A stretch of 55,834 bases of DNA from Bacillota bacterium (GCA_012735195.1 JAAYIC010000056.1:1-55834); one strand, 5' to 3'; counted from the stretch's first letter, positions 8,428 to 18,202 are shown. Made by a program: numbers and translations. Notes: a model not told the origin generated them from the letters alone.

Positions 8428-10413
8428 TTATGCCACATCCCGTAGATCAAGAATCAATGCCACCCGGCCGTCACCAAGAATAGTGGCGCCGGCAATTCCC
8501 GGAATATTCCCCAGGTAGCTGCCGAGGGATTTTATGACCACATCCTGCGGCCGGAGCAGGGTATCCACCACACACCCTAACCGCCGTTCGCCGTTACGGA
8601 CAATGACCACGTCCAATTCGTTATACTCCGGATTTTTGGCGTCTTTAACATCGAGAACATCCTGCAAACGGATGAGGGGAAGGACCTCCCCGCGCCATGT
8701 TGTTACTTCCTGTTGACGCAACCGCTGGATTTCACTCTGGTTGACACTGATCGTCTGCTCCACCAGACTGGTGGGAATGGCGTAAATCTCCGAACCAACC
8801 TGAATCATCAGCGTCTGAATAATCGCCAGTGTCAACGGGAGCTGGATGGTGACGGTCGTTCCCTCTCCCCGTTTACTCGTCACCCGTACCGTCCCGCCCA
8901 AGGCGGTAATCCTTTCTCTGACGACATCCATCCCCACGCCTCTGCCGGAAACATCGGTCACTTTTTCGCTCGTGGAGAAACCGGGCAGGAAGACCAGGCT
9001 TATGATCTCCTCATCACTCATCTCCGCCAGTTTTTCTTCTGTGAGATGTCCTTTGCTCAAAGCGGTACGGATCACTTCATCCCGGTCAATGCCTTTTCCG
9101 TCGTCCCTGACGGTAATCAACACCTGGTTCCCTGCTTGGTAAGCATTGATCTCCAGCCGTCCGGTTTCGGGTTTCCCTGCGGCCTTTCTTTCTTCCGGGG
9201 ACTCGATCCCATGATCCACCGCATTTCTAATGATATGGACCAAGGGATCGCCGATTTCATCAATTACCGTCCGGTCCAGTTCTGTATCAGCGCCGGTAAT
9301 CACCAAATCCACCTGTTTCCCCGCTCTCCGGGTGAGGTCCCTAACCAGCCGGGGGAAACGGGAAAAGACATGTTCCACCGCGACCATCCTGGTCTGTAAG
9401 ACATCATCCTGCAACCTTAAGAGCAGGCGGTTTAAAGTCTCCACACTCTCCTCTAATTCCTGGTGTTGCAATTCCGAACTGATCTGTTCCAGCCGGCCAC
9501 GGTTAATCACCAATTCGGCCACAAGGTTCATTAATTCATCAAGCTTACGGATATCCACCCTGACGGTAAGGGTAGCCGGGCCCAGGTGCGACGGTGCCGG
9601 TTCCTCCACGTCTTTCTCCTCCCGCGGAGTAAAACGGTATGTCTCTCCATACGCCCGGCGTTCTTCCGGTATCTCATCAATGGAAACAGTTGTTCCCTGT
9701 ACATTCTCGACGTCCAAAACCTTATTTATACTTGCAATTATCTTCTCCACCGGCTCTTCACTGAGTAAACCGATGATAAAATCATACCTGAACCGTTCAT
9801 CCTCCAATTCCTTGGCAGAAGGAATGGTCTTAACTATTGCCCCCATATTTTCGACTTCCCGCAGGATCATGAAGGCCCGCGCCCCTTTTAGGAGGCAATC
9901 CTCTTTCAAAAAAACATGAATATGGTAGAGTTTTTTCGTATCTGTCAAACGCCCTTTTATCTGTTCCCTTTCTTCTTTGGTATAGCGCAACTCCAATCTC
10001 CGCCGCCGGTCTCTGTCGGAAGGCAACGTTTCCTCCGGGGTGGAATACTCTTTGAGCTGCTGCAGGATTGCGGTTATTTCTATATCCGCCTCACGCCCTT
10101 CCGGGATCCCCTTGGCCAAAACCTCCAATAGGTCCACAGAATCAAAGAGCAGGTTAATGATCTCCGGCGTTACCTCCAGATCACCCCGGCGCAGCAACCC
10201 CAGGACATCTTCCATGGCATGGGTTAAATTGGCCATTTTATTAAAGCCCATAGTGGCCGATGCCCCTTTAACAGTATGCGCCGAGCGGAAAATGGAATTT
10301 AGGATCTCCTTATTACCCGGATTGTTTTCCAACTCCAATAGGGCGCTGTTTAAAGACTGCAGATGTTCCTGGCATTCGTCCATAAACACCCGTAAATAAT
10401 CCGAGGTTTCCAT
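8428..10413 (-). CDS. cheA: Chemotaxis histidine kinase CheA
   Basis: The 661-residue kinase is complete. It has the HPt domain with phosphoryl His46 (FRSAHTVKGAS), a P2 region at about 165-250, the dimerisation helices (VDIRKLDELMNLVAELVINRG), an HATPase domain (HIIRNAVDHGIE, DDGKGID, GRGVGMDVV) and a C-terminal CheW-like regulatory domain. The ATG follows AGGAGG. It phosphorylates CheY (18698-19060). No cheB gene follows or precedes it, although Bacillus places cheB between flhG and cheA. Confidence 0.97.
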   Translation of the reverse strand: METSDYLRVFMDECQEHLQSLNSALLELENNPGNKEILNSIFRSAHTVKGASATMGFNKMANLTHAMEDVLGLLRRGDLEVTPEIINLLFDSVDLLEVLAKGIPEGREADIEITAILQQLKEYSTPEETLPSDRDRRRRLELRYTKEEREQIKGRLTDTKKLYHIHVFLKEDCLLKGARAFMILREVENMGAIVKTIPSAKELEDERFRYDFIIGLLSEEPVEKIIASINKVLDVENVQGTTVSIDEIPEERRAYGETYRFTPREEKDVEEPAPSHLGPATLTVRVDIRKLDELMNLVAELVINRGRLEQISSELQHQELEESVETLNRLLLRLQDDVLQTRMVAVEHVFSRFPRLVRDLTRRAGKQVDLVITGADTELDRTVIDEIGDPLVHIIRNAVDHGIESPEERKAAGKPETGRLEINAYQAGNQVLITVRDDGKGIDRDEVIRTALSKGHLTEEKLAEMSDEEIISLVFLPGFSTSEKVTDVSGRGVGMDVVRERITALGGTVRVTSKRGEGTTVTIQLPLTLAIIQTLMIQVGSEIYAIPTSLVEQTISVNQSEIQRLRQQEVTTWRGEVLPLIRLQDVLDVKDAKNPEYNELDVVIVRNGERRLGCVVDTLLRPQDVVIKSLGSYLGNIPGIAGATILGDGRVALILDLRDVA

Positions 10414-10434
10414 GGCTTTACACCTCCTGGATGG

Positions 10435-11100
10435 TTAAATTAAACCCTTAAACCTTAATTCCTGCTGTTTTTGGAAAATAAACCGCAATATTTGCTGTTT
10501 TTTCTCCTCCTGGATTGCCAGGAATTTCATGGAGGTCCAATAATGCATCCTCGTCTTTTTGGTCTTGGAATCAATAGCCACATAGGTACCCATTCGTAAA
10601 ACCTTTGCCGGCAATGTGATCTTTTCATCCTGGAAAAACAGGTTTAGCAAGACCTGTTCGGCATTGATTTTTTCTTTGGTTTCAATTTTTACGCCCCCGG
10701 CACTTAAATCCCTGGTTGTTCCTTCAATTAAACGCATATATGTCTTCTCGTCGCCTTTTTCTTCAGCCCAGACCTCAACAGGGATCCGGATCTCCAAACG
10801 GACATCCTGACGCCGCTGGATCCGTCGCCACTCTTCCGGCCAGGCAAGGATTAAACTCCTCCGGCCGCTTTCTGTCTCACCATACCGGATAAGAGAAGAA
10901 AAGCCGTAAACAGCATCTTTTTTCATAATATATCCTTCTACCCTTTGGCCTGCTTCCAGTTCAAGTGGCCGCCCCATGTAAAGAGGCTCGGCAATGACAA
11001 ACCCGGAGATGTAAATCTTCAATATTCTACTGCGGAATTTTTTTATCCCGTCTTTGGTTTTAGCCTCCAGGATGACAGGATCTCCCTCCTGGATTTTCAT
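10435..11100 (-). CDS. YcgR-like PilZ domain c-di-GMP receptor (flagellar brake)
   Basis: 221 residues. An N-terminal YcgR-N-like beta domain (MKIQEGDPVILEAKTKDG and following) is followed by a PilZ domain. Both c-di-GMP motifs are present: the arginine motif RRQDVR around residue 120 and DLSAGG around 150. Proteins of this type (MotI/YpfA, YcgR) slow the motor when c-di-GMP is bound. The ATG at 11100 lies 8 nt after GGAG; a GTG three codons earlier is the alternative. It occupies the slot where cheB is expected. Confidence 0.88.
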   Translation of the reverse strand: MKIQEGDPVILEAKTKDGIKKFRSRILKIYISGFVIAEPLYMGRPLELEAGQRVEGYIMKKDAVYGFSSLIRYGETESGRRSLILAWPEEWRRIQRRQDVRLEIRIPVEVWAEEKGDEKTYMRLIEGTTRDLSAGGVKIETKEKINAEQVLLNLFFQDEKITLPAKVLRMGTYVAIDSKTKKTRMHYWTSMKFLAIQEEKKQQILRFIFQKQQELRFKGLI

Positions 11101-11160
11101 TACAACCACTCCATGATTTCTTTATTATTTTATCATTCCGCACCGACGTGCGCCGCCCGT

Positions 11161-12084
11161 TTAACCGCCGGCCTTTCCGAGCAAACGCCGCCAAAAACCG
11201 CCCGTACTCTCCATTGGAAAATCGGGGAAGGCCAACAGTTTCCGGGCCAGATCCAAAACATTCTGCGAAGCGGTGGCCTGGGGATTAATCAGGAAAAAAG
11301 GCTCCTGCCTCTTAACGGCCTTCGGTACGAGAGAGTCATAGAAGACCATCCCTAGCGGTTCCACGGTAAAATCCAAGAATTTCTCCGCTACCATTTGCAA
11401 GCGATCCAAGACCTGTTTACCTTCGCTTTCCAGACGAACCATATTAACAACCAGATAGACCAAGGCTTGCGGGTTTTCTTTGGCGAGAACCTTGACTACG
11501 CTATAAGCATCGGCAATCGCCGTCGGTTCGGAAGTCGTAACCACCAACACCTCGTCGGCGGCGACAATAAACTGGACCACCTTATTGGAGATCCCCGCTC
11601 CGGTATCAAAGAGGATAAAATCGGTCTCCTCTTCTAGCTCGGCCAGGTGCTGAAGGCACCTCTCCAGATGCCGCTCGCTTAAATTTGCCAGTTCCTGAAG
11701 GCCCGAACCTCCAGCGATGACCTTCACACCATAAGGCCCCTCTGTAATGATCTCCTGCAAACTGCGCTCGCCGGTAAAAAAATGCCCCAAATGGTATTCT
11801 GGTGTTAAGCCCAAGACCAGGTCGATATTGGCCAATCCCAAATCAGTGTCGATCAGTGTTACCCGTTGCCCGAGGGTGGCAAGGCTGAGGGCCAGATTGA
11901 CCGCGAGATTGGTCTTGCCCACACCGCCTTTACCGCTGGTCACAGCGATAATTCGCCCCTGGCGTTGCCCGTGGGAGACGGGCTGGCGCGAACGCGGGCT
12001 CGTGGCCTGACCGGATTCTCCGGGCCCTTCTTTTTTATTCCGGCCGTTTACCAATTCTCTAAGCCGTTCGGCTTGATCATGCAT
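11161..12084 (-). CDS. flhG: MinD-like ATPase FlhG (YlxH), flagellar number/placement regulator
   Basis: 307-residue MinD/ParA family ATPase. It opens with MHDQAERLRELV, the DQAxxLR helix that stimulates the GTPase of FlhF. After a linker it has the deviant Walker A VTSGKGGVGKTNLAVNLA and the switch region LIDTDLGLANIDLVLGL. It overlaps the end of flhF by 8 bp. FlhG with FlhF sets flagellar number and position. The linker (about residues 18-40) is read from DNA with several CG-rich steps. Confidence 0.94.
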   Translation of the reverse strand: MHDQAERLRELVNGRNKKEGPGESGQATSPRSRQPVSHGQRQGRIIAVTSGKGGVGKTNLAVNLALSLATLGQRVTLIDTDLGLANIDLVLGLTPEYHLGHFFTGERSLQEIITEGPYGVKVIAGGSGLQELANLSERHLERCLQHLAELEEETDFILFDTGAGISNKVVQFIVAADEVLVVTTSEPTAIADAYSVVKVLAKENPQALVYLVVNMVRLESEGKQVLDRLQMVAEKFLDFTVEPLGMVFYDSLVPKAVKRQEPFFLINPQATASQNVLDLARKLLAFPDFPMESTGGFWRRLLGKAGG

Positions 12085-13102
12085 GGATGTACTCCTTACC
12101 TAAATACTTTTTGATCACATCAGGGGAAGCCACTTCAATATCTTCCGGAACATTCTGTCCGGTGGTCAGATAAGAGAGGGGAACCTGAACCCTTTCCAAA
12201 AAAGTCAACATATTCTCGATGTTGCTGGTTTCATCAAGTTTGCTAAAGATCAGCCGGTTAAAAGAGACTTCCCGGAAGGCCTCGGCGGCTTCCAGCATAT
12301 CCTCGAGTTTTGTATTGGTACTGAGCACCAGATGGGTTTCGTGCAGCCGGCGCCCGTTGAAAAACTGACTCAATTCCCGGATCTGCCTCCGGTTTCTTTG
12401 GCTCCGCCCTGCAGTGTCCACCAGGATCAGATCCTTATCCGACAATTCGAGAAGGGCCCTTTTAAACTCACCGGGAGTGAAGACCACCCGCAACGGCAGG
12501 TTCAAAATCTCGGCATAAGTCTTCAATTGTTCGACTGCGGCAATCCTGTAGGTATCGATGGTTACCAAGCCCACTGATTTCCCTTCAAAGAGGGCAAAAT
12601 TTGCCGCCAGCTTCGCGATGGTAGTGGTCTTTCCCACTCCCGTGGGCCCGACCAAAGCCACTACCGTCGGACGGCTTAGCAGTTTTACCGGTGCAAAGGA
12701 AGGAAAAAAGAACTTGGTTTGCGGTGCCACCGTTTGCGGCGCCACCACCCGCTCTTCCTCCGCCGGAGCCCGGGAAACCTGTTTGGAGACGCTTTCCACC
12801 GCCCGGCGCAATTCCCCCAATTCCTTGCGGAGTGACTCAAGCTCCGGCAGGATGCTCTCCTGTTCCCTCTGGAAGGCCGGCCGTCCCGTCCCCGCCCTGG
12901 GTTCCCGGATTTTCAATTCTTTTCTCTGTAGATTCTCATCAATAGCAGCCAGGACTTCAAAGCGTTTTTTGCCGAAAAGGCCCAGGAACCCTCCTTCCTT
13001 GTAGGAACGGGAATTCAGGATCAGGGCGTCATTCCCCAATTCCTTTTTGACTTTTGCCACCGCTTCCTGGGCGGTATTGGCCACAAATCGTCTTACCCTC
13101 AT
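12077..13102 (-). CDS. flhF: SRP-type GTPase FlhF
   Basis: 341 residues. An N-terminal B domain (MRVRRFVANTAQEAVAKVKKELG) and an NG GTPase follow one another. GTPase motifs are G1 ALVGPTGVGKTTTIAKLA, G3 DTAGRS and G4 SKLDE. It sits at the membrane and guides early flagellar assembly, and FlhG activates its hydrolysis. It overlaps flhA by 4 bp and flhG by 8 bp, so translation of the three is probably coupled. Confidence 0.95.
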   Translation of the reverse strand: MRVRRFVANTAQEAVAKVKKELGNDALILNSRSYKEGGFLGLFGKKRFEVLAAIDENLQRKELKIREPRAGTGRPAFQREQESILPELESLRKELGELRRAVESVSKQVSRAPAEEERVVAPQTVAPQTKFFFPSFAPVKLLSRPTVVALVGPTGVGKTTTIAKLAANFALFEGKSVGLVTIDTYRIAAVEQLKTYAEILNLPLRVVFTPGEFKRALLELSDKDLILVDTAGRSQRNRRQIRELSQFFNGRRLHETHLVLSTNTKLEDMLEAAEAFREVSFNRLIFSKLDETSNIENMLTFLERVQVPLSYLTTGQNVPEDIEVASPDVIKKYLGKEYIHA

Positions 13103-15174
13103 TTACCTGCACCTACCATTCCCAATGAATGCACCTCCACCTCAGGCAGAACTTCCTGGTAAGAGATGACGGCTGTTTTTGGGAAAAGACGTTCCACAAC
13201 GCTCCGGACATACGCCCGGATCGCCGGAGAAACCAGGAGGATTGGGTTATGACCTCCCTCCATCACCCGGCGGGCCTCTTTTCCCAGCGAATCATAGAAA
13301 CTATTCAACCAGGCCGGCTCCAGCGGCCGTGGTTCTTCTCCTTCTCCTTGCGCGGCCAAAAACTCCGCCTCCACCTTTGGTGCAAGTGTTAACACGTATA
13401 ATCGCTTTCCGTCGGGAGAAAGCATCTTCGTAATCTGACGGGCTAAAGCCGCCCGGACATATTCTGTCAAGACCGCTGGGTCTTTGGTTAGTGGAGCGTA
13501 ATCCGCCAGAGTCTCCAGGATCGTCACCAGGTTCCGGACGGGGATCCCCTCTTTCAACAGGCGGGCCAGAACCTTCTGAATCTCGCCGATCGTCATCAAC
13601 CCGGGAACCAACTCTTCCACCACCACCGGATAATCATTCCGCAGGTGGTTAATCATGCTCTGGACTTCCTGCCTCCCCAATAATTCGTGGGCGAAATTCT
13701 TAATGATCTCCGTCAGGTGCGTGGCCAGGACGGAAGGGGGATCGACCACTGTATAACCGGCCATCTCCGCTTTTTCCCGCTGCTTCTCGGAGATCCAGAA
13801 GGCCGGCAGCCCGAAGGCGGGTTCCCGTGTGCTGATCCCCTCCACCTTCTCAGTGACACCCCCGGCATCCATCGCCAGGTAGTGGCTGGGCATCAGTTCT
13901 CCGCCGCCCACCTCCACCCCTTTGATCTTAATCACATACTGGTTGGGGGATAATTGCATATTATCCCGGATCCGTATTGGGGGCAAGACAATCCCCAATT
14001 CCAACGCCACCTGCCTGCGGATCATGCTGACCCGTTCGAAAAGATCTCCGCCCTGCGCCTTATCGACCAATGGAATCAAACTGTAACCGATCTCCAACTC
14101 CATGGGATCGACCGCCAAAAGCGAGAGCACACTCTCCGGGCGGTATGCCGTCTCCTCCTCTGCCGGGGCTCCCGCCTTCTCCATTATGGCTGCTTCTTTT
14201 TGTTTCTCCCTGTTAAGAAGATAGACCAATGCACCCAACAGACCCGCAATGGCCAAAAAGGGAATGGTAGGCATCCCGGGTACCAGCCCGAAAAGGCCGA
14301 TGACCACCGCGGCGATGCCGAGAATCTTCGGGTAAGCCAGTAATTGCCCGGTGACGTCGGTCCCCATATCCGCTTCGGAAGCGGCCCGGGTCACCAGAAC
14401 CCCGGTCGCAGTGGAGATTAGGAGGGCCGGGATTTGCGAGACCAACCCGTCGCCAATGGTCAGCAAGGCATAGACATTAAGCGCGCCCATCAGATCCATC
14501 CCCCGCTGCAGGACGCCGATGACAAACCCTCCCAGCAAGTTAATCAGGGTGATAATAATTCCGGCGATCGCATCACCCTTGACAAACTTACTGGCCCCGT
14601 CCATGGCCCCGTAAAAATCCGCCTCGCGTTCAATCTCCCGCCGCCTTGCCCTGGCCTCCTCCTCATTGATCAAACCGGTATTCAGATCCGCATCGATACT
14701 CATCTGTTTACCGGGCATGGCATCCAGAGTGAACCTGGCCGCCACCTCAGCCACGCGTTCCGCGCCCTTGGTGATGACCATGAAGTTAATTACCGTTAAA
14801 AGCAGGAAGATGACAAAACCAACCACCGGGTTACTGCCGGCCACAAAACTTCCAAAGGCTTGAATCACTTTTCCGGCGTCGGCGTGGAGCAAAATCAAGC
14901 GGGTACTGGAGACGTTAAGGGCCAGCCGGAAAAGGGTCGTTATCAGCAAAAGGGAGGGAAAGATCGAAAACTCCAAAGCCCCGTGGACATTCATCGTCAG
15001 CATCAGGATTAAAAAGGCCATTGTAATGTTTATAGTCAAAAGGATATCCAGGATTGCCGGGTGCAGGGGGATAAAAAGCATCCCCAGGATCAGGACGATG
15101 ATTACGACCATTACCATTTCGCCCGCCTGGAAAATCCGGCCTAAACTCGTGGTTCTCTCTGTGCTGTTGGCCAT
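13099..15174 (-). CDS. flhA: Flagellar export gate protein FlhA
   Basis: 691 residues with about eight hydrophobic segments in the first 330 residues, then the large cytosolic domain. The FHIPEP signature region is clear (ITKGAERVAEVAARFTLDAM and PGKQMSIDADLNTGLI). The cytosolic part has the chaperone/substrate docking region (LVPGLMTIGEIQKVLARLLKEGI). It couples proton flow to export together with FlhB and FliPQR, which precede it in the operon. Confidence 0.97.
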   Translation of the reverse strand: MANSTERTTSLGRIFQAGEMVMVVIIVLILGMLFIPLHPAILDILLTINITMAFLILMLTMNVHGALEFSIFPSLLLITTLFRLALNVSSTRLILLHADAGKVIQAFGSFVAGSNPVVGFVIFLLLTVINFMVITKGAERVAEVAARFTLDAMPGKQMSIDADLNTGLINEEEARARRREIEREADFYGAMDGASKFVKGDAIAGIIITLINLLGGFVIGVLQRGMDLMGALNVYALLTIGDGLVSQIPALLISTATGVLVTRAASEADMGTDVTGQLLAYPKILGIAAVVIGLFGLVPGMPTIPFLAIAGLLGALVYLLNREKQKEAAIMEKAGAPAEEETAYRPESVLSLLAVDPMELEIGYSLIPLVDKAQGGDLFERVSMIRRQVALELGIVLPPIRIRDNMQLSPNQYVIKIKGVEVGGGELMPSHYLAMDAGGVTEKVEGISTREPAFGLPAFWISEKQREKAEMAGYTVVDPPSVLATHLTEIIKNFAHELLGRQEVQSMINHLRNDYPVVVEELVPGLMTIGEIQKVLARLLKEGIPVRNLVTILETLADYAPLTKDPAVLTEYVRAALARQITKMLSPDGKRLYVLTLAPKVEAEFLAAQGEGEEPRPLEPAWLNSFYDSLGKEARRVMEGGHNPILLVSPAIRAYVRSVVERLFPKTAVISYQEVLPEVEVHSLGMVGAGK

Positions 15175-15185
15175 TTTTTACCCCC

Positions 15186-16322
15186 TCACCGCCATCCTTG
15201 CGCTCGGCGCCGGCCTTGCCGCAGTTGGTAGATGAAAGCCAGTACCTCAGCTACCGCCTGGTAAAGATGGGCCGGGATGTAATCATCCACTTCCACTGTC
15301 TTATAAAGCGCCCGGGCCAGCGGTTTATTCTCCACCACCGGTACGTTGTGCTCAGTGGCCAAGGCGCGGATCCTCTCCGCCAGGTAGCCCTCGCCCTTTG
15401 CCACAACTTGTGGCGCGTTCATCTCTTCCGGGTCATAACGTAAGGCCACCGCCAATTGGGTCGGGTTGGTAATCACCACGTCCGCCCGGGGGACTTGGCT
15501 CATCATCCGCCTTGTCGCCATCTCCCGCTGCCGGCGCCGGATCCTGCTCCGGACCAACGGGTCTCCTTCGGTCTGTTTATACTCGTCTTTTACTTCTTTT
15601 TTGGTCATCCGCAAATTCCGGTAATACTCATAACGCTGATACATATAATCGCCAACCGCCATTACCAGCAGGAAAAGGCAGATCCGCATCACCATCCGGT
15701 AAAGCATCCGCCACGTCATCTCCACCGCCTGCCAGACCGGGGTCAAAAGCGAAGTCTCGACCAGTGGAAAGGCCTGCTCACGGTAGGTTTTCCAAATAAT
15801 CACCGCGATTACACCCAGTTTGAAAAGGGCTTTAATCAGCTCCACCAGTGACCGGGGGGAAAAGAGCCGCTTAAGCCCTTGCACCGGGTTGATCCGGTCG
15901 AAGCGGGGTTTCAGCGTTTCTGTGGTAAAGACCCCTCTGGTCTGCAAGAGATTGATTGCCACCCCCGTCACGAGTACCGCGGCTCCCACCGGCAAGAAGG
16001 CCGTCAGGATAAAAACAAACCTCTTTGCCAGCAAATCGATGATGGAGATCTCGTCCACCATCATATTCAAAGTCTCCGGCTGGAAACTCTCATGTAAAAA
16101 CCGGTAGAGATTGCGGATAAAGTAACCGCCAAATGCATTCAAGACAACAAAGGCCACCAGGACAACCAGGACCGAATTAAACTCTATACTCCTGGGGACT
16201 TGTCCTTTTCTGCGCGCTTCCCGCTTTTTTCGCGGCGTCGCTTCTTCGGTTTTCTCCTCTTCCGCAAAAAACTGTAAATCCCAAGGCAAAAGCGGAAGAC
16301 CGGCCTCTCTTGTCTCGTTCAT
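15186..16322 (-). CDS. flhB: Flagellar export switch protein FlhB
   Basis: 378 residues. The N-terminal part has four hydrophobic segments, and the cytosolic tail carries the autocleavage loop. The loop reads ITNPTQLAVALRYD, so the usual NPTH is NPTQ here (codon CAA). Asn and Pro, which form the cleaved bond, are retained. FlhB switches export from rod/hook to filament substrates, together with FliK (26279-27799). The ATG at 16322 shares one nucleotide with the fliR stop. Confidence 0.95.
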   Translation of the reverse strand: MNETREAGLPLLPWDLQFFAEEEKTEEATPRKKREARRKGQVPRSIEFNSVLVVLVAFVVLNAFGGYFIRNLYRFLHESFQPETLNMMVDEISIIDLLAKRFVFILTAFLPVGAAVLVTGVAINLLQTRGVFTTETLKPRFDRINPVQGLKRLFSPRSLVELIKALFKLGVIAVIIWKTYREQAFPLVETSLLTPVWQAVEMTWRMLYRMVMRICLFLLVMAVGDYMYQRYEYYRNLRMTKKEVKDEYKQTEGDPLVRSRIRRRQREMATRRMMSQVPRADVVITNPTQLAVALRYDPEEMNAPQVVAKGEGYLAERIRALATEHNVPVVENKPLARALYKTVEVDDYIPAHLYQAVAEVLAFIYQLRQGRRRAQGWR

Positions 16323-17113
16323 CACGGTCCCTTCCCTATTACACTAATCAGACGGAGAAGCTCCCGCCAGATCTCACCGGAACCGGAGAGATAACCGGCA
16401 AACCAGCGGCAAAAAACTGCCATGCCTAGCCAGAGCATAATGAAACCAATCAAAATTTTTAAAGGATAACCAACCATAAAGACATTTACCTGCGGAATCA
16501 GCCGGACCAGGATCCCCAGGCCGATACTGGTCAAAAAAAGCACGCCAACTATGGGCAGGGCGATGGTAAAACCCAGTAAAAACATGGCGGAAAAAGCCCT
16601 GATGACCAAGGCGGTCCCGTGGAGAAAAAACGGGGCGCCGCCCACCGGCAAAAGCCGGTAACTTTCTACCAAAGCCCGAAAAAGCACATGGTGCCCGTCG
16701 ACCAGCAAAAAAACCCATAAAACAATAGTATGTTGCAATTGGCCGATTATTGGCATTCTTATTCCCAACTGTGGGTCCAGGACGTTAACCATGCCAAAAC
16801 CAATAGGGACATCGATTAATTGCCCGGCAACCTGGATCGCTGCCAGCGCCATATTCACCATAAAACCCATTACCAGGCCGATCAGGATCTCCTGGATGGC
16901 AAGGAGCCCGAAAGCCGGCAGGGACGCAACCCCGACTGTACCGGGGATAACCGGGGTGAGCACCAGGGAGATAAAGAGCACCAAGCCCAACCGGACCAGG
17001 ACCGGCAGGTTCCGGCTCTGAAAAACCGGGGCGGTTGTCAGAAGACCGGTAATTCTCATCGTTACCAGTAAAAAACGGATAAAAACCTGCTCTGTCCAGT
17101 CCAGAATTGTCAA
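16322..17113 (-). CDS. fliR: Flagellar export gate protein FliR
   Basis: 263 residues with six or seven hydrophobic segments and the family phrases TAPVFQSRNLPVLVRLGL and QVAGQLIDVPIGFGMVNVLDPQ. It assembles with FliP and FliQ into the core export gate. The start is a TTG behind GAGGTAG. The stop overlaps the flhB start by one nucleotide (TGATG). Confidence 0.95.
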   Translation of the reverse strand: MTILDWTEQVFIRFLLVTMRITGLLTTAPVFQSRNLPVLVRLGLVLFISLVLTPVIPGTVGVASLPAFGLLAIQEILIGLVMGFMVNMALAAIQVAGQLIDVPIGFGMVNVLDPQLGIRMPIIGQLQHTIVLWVFLLVDGHHVLFRALVESYRLLPVGGAPFFLHGTALVIRAFSAMFLLGFTIALPIVGVLFLTSIGLGILVRLIPQVNVFMVGYPLKILIGFIMLWLGMAVFCRWFAGYLSGSGEIWRELLRLISVIGKGP

Positions 17114-17124
17114 GGCAATCTACC

Positions 17125-17397
17125 TCACCATCTCCCCACCTGTTCCAGATAGGCAAAAATTTTCCCGGCAAAACCAACAAGGACCTGAAGAATCCAGGGA
17201 CCGCAAATAACCATGGTCAAAAAGATCGCCACAATTTTTGGGATGAAGGAGAGGGTCTGTTCTTGAATTTGGGTGGTGGCCTGAAAGACACTGACGAGAA
17301 GCCCGACGGTTAAGCCGACGATCAGCATTGGCCCGGCAACCGTCAAGACCGTGGTCAGACCTTCACGGATGATCTCCACCACCAGTACATCGGTCAT
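17125..17397 (-). CDS. fliQ: Flagellar export gate protein FliQ
   Basis: 90 residues with two membrane hairpin helices (around 15-40 and 50-75) and the phrase TTQIQEQTLSFIPKIVAIF. The ATG at 17397 is about 8 nt from GGAGGGG, while the ATG two codons earlier (17403) is too close to that site. It lies between fliP and fliR as in Bacillus. The gap to fliP contains a pure CG dodecamer. Confidence 0.93.
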   Translation of the reverse strand: MTDVLVVEIIREGLTTVLTVAGPMLIVGLTVGLLVSVFQATTQIQEQTLSFIPKIVAIFLTMVICGPWILQVLVGFAGKIFAYLEQVGRW

Positions 17398-17428
17398 TCG
17401 CATCCCCCCTCCGCCGGTAGGCATGGGT

Positions 17429-17440
17429 CGCGCGCGCGCG
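17429..17440. repeat. (CG)6 tract between fliP and fliQ
   Basis: Twelve strictly alternating CG bases lie in the short gap between fliP and fliQ. Neighbouring genes in this operon mostly overlap or sit a few bases apart. It is one of the family of CG tracts discussed in the findings. Confidence 0.85.
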
Positions 17441-17446
17441 TTTTAC

Positions 17447-18202
17447 TTAACGAAAACCGGAAATTATCGAACTTACCACCAGGTTCCAACCGTCGACCAA
17501 GACAAAAAGCATCACTTTAAAGGGTAATGAGATCATCACCGGCGGCAGCATCAACATGCCCATGGCCATCAGTGTGCTGGCGACAATCATGTCAATCACC
17601 AAAAAAGGAATATAAAGCATAAAACCCATCTGAAAAGCGGTTTTCAGCTCACTGATGACAAAAGCCGGGACCAGGATATGTAAGGGTATATCCGAGAGTT
17701 CCTCCGGCCGGGGTTCCTCCCCCAGTTGCATAAAGAGCCGGAGATCCCTCGGCCTGGTCTGCCTATACATAAACCTCTTTACCGGTTCTGCCGCCGCGGA
17801 AAAGGCTTCTTCGTGCCCAATTTCGCCCGCCAGGTAAGGTTGGAGGGCTTGCTCGTTCACCTCTTTCCAGGTGGGCGCCATAATGAAAAAGGTTAGAAAA
17901 AGCGCCAGACCGATAATCACCTGATTCGGCGGGGTCTGTTGCAAAGCCAAAGCGCTGCGGGTAAAGGAAAGCACCACCACAATACGGACAAAAGCCGTTG
18001 TCATAATAATAATCGATGGCGCCAGTGCCAAAATGGTAAGCAGCGCCAAAATTTGCAGGCTCACCGCCACCTCTTGCGGATCATCCGCCGCCGCCACTCC
18101 AATCTGGATTTGCGGCAATACCGGCTGCGCACAGACAGTGCCCGCCGCCAGAAGTGCCGGCACCACCAACAAGAAAAAGAGCCCCACGCGTCTCCTATTC
18201 AT
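17447..18202 (-). CDS. fliP: Flagellar export gate protein FliP
   Basis: 251 residues. A cleavable-looking signal sequence (basic NRRRV, then a hydrophobic stretch ending near AGTVCA) is followed by the FliP core with four hydrophobic segments. Family phrases are TTAFVRIVVVLSFTRSALALQQTPPNQVIIGLALFLT and LVPAFVISELKTAFQMGF. It overlaps fliO by 8 bp and forms the export pore with FliQ and FliR. Confidence 0.96.
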   Translation of the reverse strand: MNRRRVGLFFLLVVPALLAAGTVCAQPVLPQIQIGVAAADDPQEVAVSLQILALLTILALAPSIIIMTTAFVRIVVVLSFTRSALALQQTPPNQVIIGLALFLTFFIMAPTWKEVNEQALQPYLAGEIGHEEAFSAAAEPVKRFMYRQTRPRDLRLFMQLGEEPRPEELSDIPLHILVPAFVISELKTAFQMGFMLYIPFLVIDMIVASTLMAMGMLMLPPVMISLPFKVMLFVLVDGWNLVVSSIISGFR

